In this document: positions 1 to 5,908 of the stretch, piece by piece
Numbering within the stretch: the first letter of the stretch is position 1
Layout of the letters: each line of letters starts with the position of its first letter
Origin: an uncultured Lachnospiraceae bacterium
GTDB lineage: Bacteria > Bacillota > Clostridia > Lachnospirales > Lachnospiraceae
Assembly (NCBI GenBank): GCA_947174985.1
Contig: CAMWLB010000161.1
Coordinates: 1-6,998 of the forward strand
DNA length: 6,998 nt
Reading direction: 5' to 3'
Translations under genes and position numbers: made by a program
The notes under the pieces: model-generated
The model's input: only the letters and a program-made list of their open reading frames with translations
What the model was told of the DNA's origin: nothing
Databases searched by the model: none

Positions 1-101
1 TGCCTGTACAGACCGTATAAAGACGTCGGCGGTTAACGAGGTTCTTTCGAGTTTAGCGCCCGCTACGTCGTTATTCGAGCGAGAGCGCGTCTGTACAGGC
101 A
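1..101. repeat. Imperfect hairpin element closed by 13-bp inverted repeats (MITE-like or structured RNA)
   Basis: The arms at 1-13 (TGCCTGTACAGAC) and 89-101 are perfect reverse complements. Within them further arms pair: 17-20 with 71-74, 22-26 with 65-69 and 29-32 with 60-63, separated only by small mismatches or internal loops. A weak apical hairpin (37-40 with 46-49) is possible. About 26 bp can pair in 101 bases, so the segment can fold into one long stem-loop on either strand. The ends are TG and CA, as in several transposon families, and the interior holds 14 CpG steps, denser than the neighbouring genes. It lies 62 bases past the stop of the last operon gene. The first base of the window is the first base of the repeat, so any target duplication or longer extent on that side cannot be seen. 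The structure is directly visible; its identity as a mobile element, regulatory RNA or site-specific recombination site is inference. Confidence 0.55.
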
Positions 102-163
102 TACCGGTTCGCTGCCGGCGTGACTTGCTACAAAACCACCCTTACGCCTGACAGAGCATCCCT

Positions 164-1570
164 CTAAATCGGTCCCCCCGTAAAGACCATCCCAATCGTC
201 TCCGGAAAGACCGGATAATACTGTCTCCACACAGTATAGATACTGCCCACTGCTGCCGCTGCAATATACACATAGCTTCCCACATACAAAACACGCAGAA
301 GCCATGTGCCAAGGACAGCCTTCTTTGCCGTGATTTTTGTGATACAGTCCGCGATATTCTGTATCCCCATAAAGAGAATACTCAGCATCGGAATCAGACC
401 CGGCAGAAGATACCTGCCCTGTGCCTGATAATCGCTTGCGTAGGCGTACCAGTACGCCAGCAAAAGAGGGGTAAGCGCCGCCACAAACATACCGGCACAA
501 AATCCGGCGCGCTTTGCTCCCGTGAAGGCTTTTCTCCTGTTCGGCAGAAGCAGTCCCAGAATCCCGACAAACAAAATAATCTTAAAGCCGCGAAGCACAT
601 AGTTAGGCGCAGACAAATCCATATTGCCAAATCTTCCGAAAAAGCTCTGTGTCAGCATATAGCGATAGTCATAGTTCAAAACCAGACAATAGATCGGATT
701 GCCGGTATTCCGAAGCGTCTCTCTCACGGACGGCTTAAAGCTGTCCACCGCATAGAGTTCCGCGCTTCTGCGGTTTGCCGCAAAACCAAGGAAATCCCCA
801 TCGTTCAAAACTGCACTTCTGATAAACCACCAGCCCGCAAGAACAATCACAATTCCCGCAATGGTAAAACCAATCTGCAGGCAGTCCTTTATGGCAAAAC
901 TCGTCTTTCCATTCTCTTTCCTGTAGAAGAAAGACACCAAAAACACAATAATACTTCCCAGCACCATTCCGTAGGCATTGTAGTAGGAAAGCGCACAAAT
1001 TGCAATTCCAATGGAAAGCGTCACATAATTCTTTACCGTCCAGCTTTCCTTCAGACCGCTCACCAACGCGTAAACCATAATCGCACAGGACATGCACGCA
1101 AACGCATCGCAGTTCACATAAGTAAAGATAAACATTGCCTGCGGCCAAAAAGCGGCTGTCAAAGTAAAAAACCAGCCTGTCCACTGATTGGAAAACAGCT
1201 TTTTAGCTGTCTTTCGAATAAACACATAACTCACCACACCGGCAAGCATATTGACAATTCTCGCCGCCATCAGCAACGCATAAGAATTTGTAGTAAACAA
1301 TGATGTTACTTTCATAAACAGTGCCATCACCAGATAGGGCAGTCCTGGGAAAAATGCGTAGGAAATACCCCATGTACTGATTACCAGTTCGCTGACATTT
1401 CCGTTGGGCAGTTTTCCCTCCCTCATAATGTAGTAGGGAAGCACATACCGGCACCGCTCGTCAGGCTGACTTCCAATCGGCTGCACAAGTCCCCATATAA
1501 GCAATGCAGCAAACAACGCTGCACCTACTGCTATTTCTATTATGCGTTCGTTTCTTTCCTTACGACTCAT
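164..1570 (-). CDS. Polytopic GT-C / DUF2142-like membrane protein, putative glycosyltransferase
   Basis: This 468-residue integral membrane protein has roughly ten to twelve hydrophobic segments, for example near residues 11-30, 72-92, 155-172, 231-252, 353-373 and 418-445. After the first segment comes QPDE (35-38), where GT-C enzymes and DUF2142 proteins carry an acidic motif in the first external loop. YVNCDAF (151-157) resembles the YxNxDA motif of the same group, and QGRYLLP (384-390) is a recognisable late-loop motif. Such proteins usually transfer a sugar from a polyprenyl-phosphate carrier to an envelope acceptor on the outer face of the membrane; donor and acceptor cannot be read here. 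I chose ATG 1570, preceded by AAAGAGG; a TTG 30 bases upstream is in frame but lies in a hairpin loop without a ribosome site. The gene follows the S41 protease gene after 69 bases and is probably the operon's last member. The membrane nature is sure, the enzyme class likely, the role unknown. Confidence 0.7.
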   Translation of the reverse strand: MSRKERNERIIEIAVGAALFAALLIWGLVQPIGSQPDERCRYVLPYYIMREGKLPNGNVSELVISTWGISYAFFPGLPYLVMALFMKVTSLFTTNSYALLMAARIVNMLAGVVSYVFIRKTAKKLFSNQWTGWFFTLTAAFWPQAMFIFTYVNCDAFACMSCAIMVYALVSGLKESWTVKNYVTLSIGIAICALSYYNAYGMVLGSIIVFLVSFFYRKENGKTSFAIKDCLQIGFTIAGIVIVLAGWWFIRSAVLNDGDFLGFAANRRSAELYAVDSFKPSVRETLRNTGNPIYCLVLNYDYRYMLTQSFFGRFGNMDLSAPNYVLRGFKIILFVGILGLLLPNRRKAFTGAKRAGFCAGMFVAALTPLLLAYWYAYASDYQAQGRYLLPGLIPMLSILFMGIQNIADCITKITAKKAVLGTWLLRVLYVGSYVYIAAAAVGSIYTVWRQYYPVFPETIGMVFTGGPI

Positions 1571-1572
1571 AA

Positions 1573-1580
1573 TCCTCTTT
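1573..1580 (-). promoter_or_regulatory. Ribosome binding site deciding the GT-C-like gene start
   Basis: The minus strand reads AAAGAGGA just before ATG 1570, with three bases between AGAGG and the start after allowing for the trailing ATT. The spacing is short but usable. The alternative TTG at 1600 has no purine-rich stretch upstream, so this site fixes the start ten codons further in. Confidence 0.6.
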
Positions 1581-1589
1581 CTATGATAA

Positions 1590-1626
1590 GGGTTCCGCAA
1601 AATGCCAAAAACAGCTTACGGAACCC
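1590..1626 (-). other. Intergenic hairpin between the S41 protease gene and the GT-C-like gene
   Basis: GGGTTCCG and CGGAACCC form a perfect 8-bp stem (1590-1597 with 1619-1626) around a 21-base loop. It begins 13 bases after the protease stop codon and ends about 10 bases before the ribosome site of the next gene. On the minus strand it is followed by TTATCATAG, not a U-tract, so it is not a typical Rho-independent terminator. An mRNA-stabilising or processing hairpin, or a leaky attenuator lowering expression of the last gene, would fit. The stem is seen; the role is inferred. Confidence 0.5.
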
Positions 1627-1639
1627 ATATCATCTATCT

Positions 1640-2962
1640 TTATTTTATCATGCTCTCCAACAGTTCTTTTGCGCTCTCGAGCTGGTTGTCATACTTTTCA
1701 TCACTATAGTATCTCTCGCTGTCAAATTCGCATACCACATCCGGCTCAATTCCGATGCCGTGGATATTAGTTCCATTCGGCGTATAATAGGAGCTTATGG
1801 TCAGCTTCACCGCAGAGCCATCACTGAGTTCCACCGGCCGCTGCACAATGCCTTTTCCAAAAGTTGTGGTACCCAAAAGCGTACCGATTCCATAATCCTT
1901 AATAGCGCCTGCCAGTATCTCGGAAGCGCTTGCCGAATTGCCGTCAACCAACACTACCATCGGCACCTCCAGTTCTTTCGTGCCGTCACACTTGTACTCA
2001 ACCCGGTGTCCGTCCCTGTCCTCTGTGTATACAATCAAGCCCTCCGGCAGAAGCATTTTGGCAATGCTGACAACCGAAAGCAGGTTGCCTCCCGGGTTAC
2101 CCCGCAAATCCAAAATCAGTCCCTTCATGCCCTGTCCTCTTGCAACAGCCAGCGCTTCTGCAAACTGATCCACCGTTACAGTATCAAACTCCGTTATCTG
2201 AATATAGGCAATTCCATTGTCATACATCCGGGATTCCACAGTGGGCGATTCCACTTTCCTGCGAACCACGTCCTTTTCAATCTCCTTGCCGTCACGAATC
2301 AGTGTCAGATGCACATAAGTGCCTTCTTCCCCTTTAATCAAGCCGACTACTTCCTGCAGGGTCATCCCGTAAGTCTCTGTTCCATCCACCTTGTAGATAA
2401 GGTCATTGGCGCGTAAATCTGCTTCCTCCGCCGGCGTATTGGAAATGACACTGCTGATTTGGGCAAGCGTTGTAGCAGTATCCAACTGCACCCTCGCACC
2501 GATTCCATAGTAGACGCCCAACGAATCCTGATAGAGCTCGTTCAGCTCTTCCGCGGAAAAATATCCGGAATAAGGGTCTCCCAAGGCATCTACCATGCCT
2601 CTGTATGCACCTTCCTCCAAAATCTTTCTGTCAATGTCCTCCTGATAGTAATAGGTGTCAATGATTTCCTCTATCAACTGCAGCTTTTCTATCATTTCCG
2701 GCGTTATCGCTGTATTGTCCCCATAATCCTTCTGGGAGTCCTTTTCCTCGGTGCTTTCAGAACCCTGCTTATTCGGCATTCTGTCCTTTCCGGCCGCCAT
2801 CACCTGTACCCGGTTTACCAGATACGTCACGCTCACAATCAACAGCGCTGTTGCCAGCCCCGTCAAAAGACCGCAGAAGAAATGTCTGCCACCCTTTCCA
2901 CCTGAATTCTGTCCTCCATCGGGTTTCCCGTTTTCTATTGCGTAAATTTCATTTTGTTCCAT
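1640..2962 (-). CDS. Membrane-anchored S41 C-terminal processing peptidase (CtpA/CtpB family) with PDZ domain
   Basis: This 440-residue serine protease cleaves proteins near their C-termini outside the membrane. A short cytoplasmic N-terminus rich in Gly and Lys leads into one membrane segment (about 28-50). A linker and the N-terminal S41 helices follow, then a PDZ domain at about 147-235 that should bind substrate C-termini and gate activity. The catalytic domain has LRGNPGG (286-292), the serine motif NSASASE with nucleophile Ser345, and TFGKG with general base Lys370; Gln374 follows four residues later. The Ser-Lys spacing of 25 matches B. subtilis CtpB and E. coli Prc, so the enzyme should be active. 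ATG 2962 has AGGAGG five bases upstream. It follows the M23 peptidase gene by 53 bases. Location beside ftsEX suggests cell-wall hydrolase processing or turnover; a CtpB-like sporulation signalling role is the main alternative. Family assignment is firm, substrate unknown. Confidence 0.95.
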   Translation of the reverse strand: MEQNEIYAIENGKPDGGQNSGGKGGRHFFCGLLTGLATALLIVSVTYLVNRVQVMAAGKDRMPNKQGSESTEEKDSQKDYGDNTAITPEMIEKLQLIEEIIDTYYYQEDIDRKILEEGAYRGMVDALGDPYSGYFSAEELNELYQDSLGVYYGIGARVQLDTATTLAQISSVISNTPAEEADLRANDLIYKVDGTETYGMTLQEVVGLIKGEEGTYVHLTLIRDGKEIEKDVVRRKVESPTVESRMYDNGIAYIQITEFDTVTVDQFAEALAVARGQGMKGLILDLRGNPGGNLLSVVSIAKMLLPEGLIVYTEDRDGHRVEYKCDGTKELEVPMVVLVDGNSASASEILAGAIKDYGIGTLLGTTTFGKGIVQRPVELSDGSAVKLTISSYYTPNGTNIHGIGIEPDVVCEFDSERYYSDEKYDNQLESAKELLESMIK

Positions 2963-2967
2963 AACTT

Positions 2968-2973
2968 CCTCCT
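2968..2973 (-). promoter_or_regulatory. Consensus ribosome binding site of the S41 protease gene
   Basis: AGGAGG sits on the minus strand five bases before ATG 2962. It is the only perfect consensus site among the operon's visible gene starts and suggests efficient, independent translation of the protease after the 53-base gap. It supports the start that includes the N-terminal membrane segment. Confidence 0.85.
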
Positions 2974-3015
2974 ATTCCGCCACACTACTGGCATTGATAT
3001 CAAAAGCCGTATCCG

Positions 3016-4242
3016 TCACTTGGACAGATAATTCCACGGACTGACATACTCTCCGTTCAGACGCACACTGAAATGCAGATGTGGACCGGTGGTGCGCCCC
3101 GTTTCGCCTACCGCTGCAATCGTCTCTCCCCGCACAACAATATCCCCCGTCTTTACATACAGTTTGGAAGCATGCATGTAAATCGTATACAAGCTGTCTC
3201 CGTGATCTATCATAATATAGTTTCCCATGGAGCTGCTGTAGGAAGCAGCTACCACTTTCCCATCATAAGCTGCAAATATGGCAGTTCCGGTAGGAGAAGC
3301 CAAATCAATTCCATTATGAAATTTATCAACTCCCAAAGTCGGATGCAGGCGCATCCCATAGTCACTCGAAATTCTTGTATAAGAGGCCACAGGCCACTTA
3401 AACTGCCCTCCGTCATAGGACATCAGAGAACCGTTTGCTGCCAAAATCTTCTTTTTTTCCTCGGCAATTGCCGCCTCAAGTGCCTGCACGATTTCCTGCT
3501 GTTCTTTGATATCCGCCTCATAGTCCTTGATTGCCTGCTCTTTATTGGCGATGTCGCTGTCATATTCCCTGATTGCCTGCTGCTTCGCCTGTATAAGCTC
3601 TTCCATCGCTGCTTCTTCTGCCAGCACGCCCTCTCTTGTCTCCTCCAAAAGCGCCATCTCCTCCAGAAGCTGCTGCTCCGTCAACTCTATCAACTGACGG
3701 TTCAGTATAAATTCATTGAGCTGTTCTTTGTCATATGCGGCAATCTGCTCCATATATACCACTTTAGTCAGAATATCTGCAACACTCTCCCCGCTGAATA
3801 TCACTTCCCAATAGGTCGCATCGCCCCGCTCGTAAGTATACTGAATCCGATGCACCATTGCATCGTACTGCGCCGCCTCTATTTCCCTTGCCCGGGCAAG
3901 CTCTTCCTGCGTGCGGGCAATGTCAATTTCTTTCTGCGCAATCTGTTCATTCAGCCTTGCTATGTTATCCTGAATCTCCTGGAGCTTCATATCAAGCTGC
4001 ATAATATAATTTTTTAAATCCTTTTTTTCTGCTTCCAGCTGCTTCTTGATATTCTGTGCATTTGTCAGCGAATTCTGCAGTGCTTTCCGTTCCTCTTCCG
4101 CTTTTTTAATCTCTTCTTCTTTTTCCCTGATACTATCTGAAGTAATGGAAGAATAGGAGGTTGCAGATGACGAAGAAAAATTATTTATCAGCAAAGCCGC
4201 CGCAAGCACAACCGTCAGAAGCGCCGCTATTTTTTTCTTCAT
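3016..4242 (-). CDS. Secreted coiled-coil M23 peptidoglycan endopeptidase, probable FtsEX effector (EnvC/PcsB-like architecture)
   Basis: The 408-residue product starts with a lysine-led signal peptide (about 1-27). A long charged coiled coil (about 36-265) follows, broken near 128-170 by a less helical segment containing YTYERGD and FSGESVADIL. That hairpin-like layout is shared by EnvC, PcsB and CwlO, whose coiled coils contact FtsX. The C-terminal LytM/M23 domain (about 280-404) keeps the full active site: zinc ligands His309, Asp313 (HNGID) and His390, plus His357 (YMHAS) and His388 (HLH). It should therefore cut peptide cross-links itself, unlike EnvC, whose M23 domain is degenerate and only activates amidases. 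The gene begins 18 bases after ftsX, with AAAGGGT eight bases before ATG 4242, and lies directly before a S41 protease gene. Activation through FtsEX is an inference from position and architecture; bond specificity cannot be read. Confidence 0.92.
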   Translation of the reverse strand: MKKKIAALLTVVLAAALLINNFSSSSATSYSSITSDSIREKEEEIKKAEEERKALQNSLTNAQNIKKQLEAEKKDLKNYIMQLDMKLQEIQDNIARLNEQIAQKEIDIARTQEELARAREIEAAQYDAMVHRIQYTYERGDATYWEVIFSGESVADILTKVVYMEQIAAYDKEQLNEFILNRQLIELTEQQLLEEMALLEETREGVLAEEAAMEELIQAKQQAIREYDSDIANKEQAIKDYEADIKEQQEIVQALEAAIAEEKKKILAANGSLMSYDGGQFKWPVASYTRISSDYGMRLHPTLGVDKFHNGIDLASPTGTAIFAAYDGKVVAASYSSSMGNYIMIDHGDSLYTIYMHASKLYVKTGDIVVRGETIAAVGETGRTTGPHLHFSVRLNGEYVSPWNYLSK

Positions 4243-4260
4243 GCAAATTCACCCTTTCCG

Positions 4261-5157
4261 CTACACTCTCAAATGCTTTCTCACTGTAGTGAAGCTTCCC
4301 AGAAAGCCGATACCGATACCAATACCCAGCGACACAGGAGTCAGTACGTCAAAAATTTCCTTCACCGACAGAAAGCGCAACAACTCCGACAATGCCGGAA
4401 ACGCTGTCCCCACCTGCAAGACTATCTTATTGTATAGCAGGTAAATCAACCCCAGCGGGATTCCTGCGCCGACAGCGCCAATCAACATGCCTTCAATCAC
4501 AAAAGGTGCCCGCACAAAAAAGTCCGTTGCTCCAATATATTTCATGATGTTGATTTCCTCCTGCCGCACGGAAATACCAATCGTCACCGTGTTGCTGATA
4601 AGGAAAATCGAAACCGCCAGCAGTATACCGATGATGCCAAGCGATACATACGCTATCAGCATATTGCCACCGCTTAGGGCTTCGGCAACAATGTCAGAGC
4701 GTCTGACATGCTTCACGCCCTCCACCGACATCAAGTATGTTACCAATGAATCATACATGGATACATCGTTTAAATATACTTCATAGTTATCATATTTTTC
4801 CAGCGGATTGGTCGGAAATCCTTCATCATGCCCCTGCAGATGCTTCTCCTTATACCAGTTCCACGCATCCGTGGAAGAAACATACTTAACCTCTGTAACC
4901 TCCGTCCGCAGCCGGATTAAATCTCCGATTTCTGACTTGCGTGTATCTTCAATATCTTCATCAAAAAAAACAACTACGCAGAAACCTTCCTCGGCTGTCT
5001 TCACCATATGCTGAAAATTCATCACAATGGCATACAAAATACCAAAAAGAAACAGACACGCCGAAATGGTGGCAATGGACGCAAGAGAAAACAGTTTATT
5101 GCGGAAAATTCCCTTAATGCCCTGTCTGAGAGTATAAAACAGCGTGCTAATCTTCAT
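4261..5157 (-). CDS. ftsX: Cell division ABC transporter-like membrane protein FtsX
   Basis: FtsX is the membrane half of the FtsEX complex. It passes ATP-driven movement of FtsE to a peptidoglycan hydrolase or activator outside the cell; it is not a true transporter. The 298-residue product has the expected four-segment topology: a membrane helix at about 22-45, an extracellular domain at about 46-165 that should bind the hydrolase coiled coil, then helices near 167-190, 217-241 and 270-290. RQEEINIMKYIGA (198-210), between helices two and three, is the conserved FtsX/MacB-type cytoplasmic segment. ATG 5157 lies inside the end of ftsE, an 11-base overlap, with AAGGAG nine bases upstream, so translation is probably coupled and the two subunits made in balance. 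The M23 peptidase gene follows after 18 bases. Length and layout are normal for Gram-positive FtsX; the assignment is secure. Confidence 0.96.
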   Translation of the reverse strand: MKISTLFYTLRQGIKGIFRNKLFSLASIATISACLFLFGILYAIVMNFQHMVKTAEEGFCVVVFFDEDIEDTRKSEIGDLIRLRTEVTEVKYVSSTDAWNWYKEKHLQGHDEGFPTNPLEKYDNYEVYLNDVSMYDSLVTYLMSVEGVKHVRRSDIVAEALSGGNMLIAYVSLGIIGILLAVSIFLISNTVTIGISVRQEEINIMKYIGATDFFVRAPFVIEGMLIGAVGAGIPLGLIYLLYNKIVLQVGTAFPALSELLRFLSVKEIFDVLTPVSLGIGIGIGFLGSFTTVRKHLRV

Positions 5158-5890
5158 CGATATACTCTCCTTCCTCTTCGTCGCTTACAATAACGCCTTT
5201 CTTCATGGTTACCACTCTTTTCTGCATGGCATTGACAATTTCCCTGTTGTGGGTAACCACAATCACCGTGGTACCTGCGGCGTTAATTTCATCTAAAAGC
5301 ATCATAATTTCCCATGAATTCTTGGGGTCAAGATTTCCTGTAGGCTCATCCGCCAGCAGAATGGAAGGCTTATTGATCAGCGCCCTTGCCAGCGCGACTC
5401 TCTGCTGCTCGCCACCGGAAAGCTGCTTGGGCTTCGCCTTATATTTGCCCGCCAGCCCCACTGTCGCCAGTATGCTGGGCACATTACGCCGGATCTCCTT
5501 TACCGGCACCTCAATAATTCTCTGCGCAAACGCCACATTTTCGTAGACATTTCTGTCCTTTAGCAGCCTGAAGTCCTGAAACACAATCCCCAGATTCCTG
5601 CGGAACTTCGGTATCTTCCTTCGCGGCAGGTTGGCTATGTCATGCCCCATGACCCATACCTTGCCGCTGGTCGCGGTCAGTTCCCGCAAGAGCAGCTTAA
5701 TCAGTGTTGATTTTCCCGAACCGCTGTCCCCTACGATAAAAACAAATTCTCCTCTGTTGATGTGCAGGGTGATACCGTTTAATGCGGGAGCTCCTGCAGA
5801 ATATACCTTGCTCACACCGTCCAGAAAAATCAGACCGTTTTCCTCTATCATTCTCTCTCGTCTTTTACGCTTTTCTTCTTTACGCGACAT
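5147..5890 (-). CDS. ftsE: Cell division ATP-binding protein FtsE
   Basis: FtsE is the cytoplasmic ATPase that drives FtsX. The 247-residue product has all ABC motifs: Walker A GDSGSGKST (54-62), Q-loop Gln105, signature LSGGEQ (157-162), Walker B ILLADE with catalytic Glu182, D-loop GNLD (185-188) and H-loop His214. It should therefore hydrolyse ATP as a dimer. Two additions stand out: a basic N-terminal stretch (SRKEEKRKRRER, 2-13) and an acidic C-terminal tail (237-247). ATG 5890 has AAAGGA five bases upstream and is preferred. Met14 (ATG 5851), where most family members begin, has only a weak GAGAGA upstream and is the alternative. The gene starts 18 bases after the CdaR-type regulator gene and overlaps ftsX. 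Similar domains occur in MacB/LolD-type ATPases, but the adjoining ftsX settles the identity. Confidence 0.96.
   Translation of the reverse strand: MSRKEEKRKRRERMIEENGLIFLDGVSKVYSAGAPALNGITLHINRGEFVFIVGDSGSGKSTLIKLLLRELTATSGKVWVMGHDIANLPRRKIPKFRRNLGIVFQDFRLLKDRNVYENVAFAQRIIEVPVKEIRRNVPSILATVGLAGKYKAKPKQLSGGEQQRVALARALINKPSILLADEPTGNLDPKNSWEIMMLLDEINAAGTTVIVVTHNREIVNAMQKRVVTMKKGVIVSDEEEGEYIDED
5167..5172 (-). promoter_or_regulatory. Ribosome binding site of ftsX inside the ftsE coding region
   Basis: AAGGAG lies on the minus strand nine bases before ATG 5157, within the codons for the acidic end of FtsE. Ribosomes finishing ftsE would uncover or reuse it, which fits translational coupling of the two subunits. 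Confidence 0.75.
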
Positions 5891-5894
5891 AGTA

Positions 5895-5901
5895 TTCCTT
5901 T
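5895..5901 (-). promoter_or_regulatory. Ribosome binding site supporting the longer FtsE start
   Basis: AAAGGAA lies on the minus strand between the regulator's stop codon (5909-5911) and ATG 5890. Its spacing is normal, and it supports the start that adds the 13 basic N-terminal residues to FtsE. The inner ATG at 5851 has a poorer site. Confidence 0.7.
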
Positions 5902-5908
5902 CGTCTAA

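Noticed and set aside
1..101. Integron attC site or invertible promoter
   Set aside because: The R' and R'' core motifs of attC are not present at the ends. Neither strand shows a proper -35/-10 pair inside, and an outward plus-strand promoter would only read antisense into the last gene.
1..102. Minus-strand open frame from ATG 102 running 34 codons to the window edge
   Set aside because: It has no ribosome binding site, coincides with the hairpin element, encodes no recognisable motif, and is short enough to be open by chance.
104..121. tRNA T-arm-like sequence around GGTTCGCTG
   Set aside because: The loop lacks the TTCRA pattern, and no acceptor or anticodon arms can be found around it.
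102..163. Terminator at the operon end, including a CCGG/CCGG mini-hairpin near 104-118
   Set aside because: The stem is only four bp and no U-tract follows on the minus strand, so a Rho-independent terminator is not supported.
1571..1600. TTG start giving the GT-C-like protein ten extra N-terminal residues
   Set aside because: No ribosome site precedes it and it falls in the hairpin loop; the ATG at 1570 has AAAGAGG upstream.
1583..2416. Long plus-strand open frame opposite the S41 protease gene
   Set aside because: It is antisense to a gene with complete catalytic motifs, its product is low in recognisable domains, and it is a codon-composition shadow.
2974..3003. Promoter for the protease gene starting from TTGATA on the minus strand
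   Set aside because: At 17 bases spacing the -10 position reads GCGGAA, which is not a plausible sigma-A -10 box.
3073..4017. Long plus-strand open frame opposite the M23 peptidase gene
   Set aside because: It arises from the antisense of the repetitive coiled-coil codons and shows no domain or ribosome site of its own.
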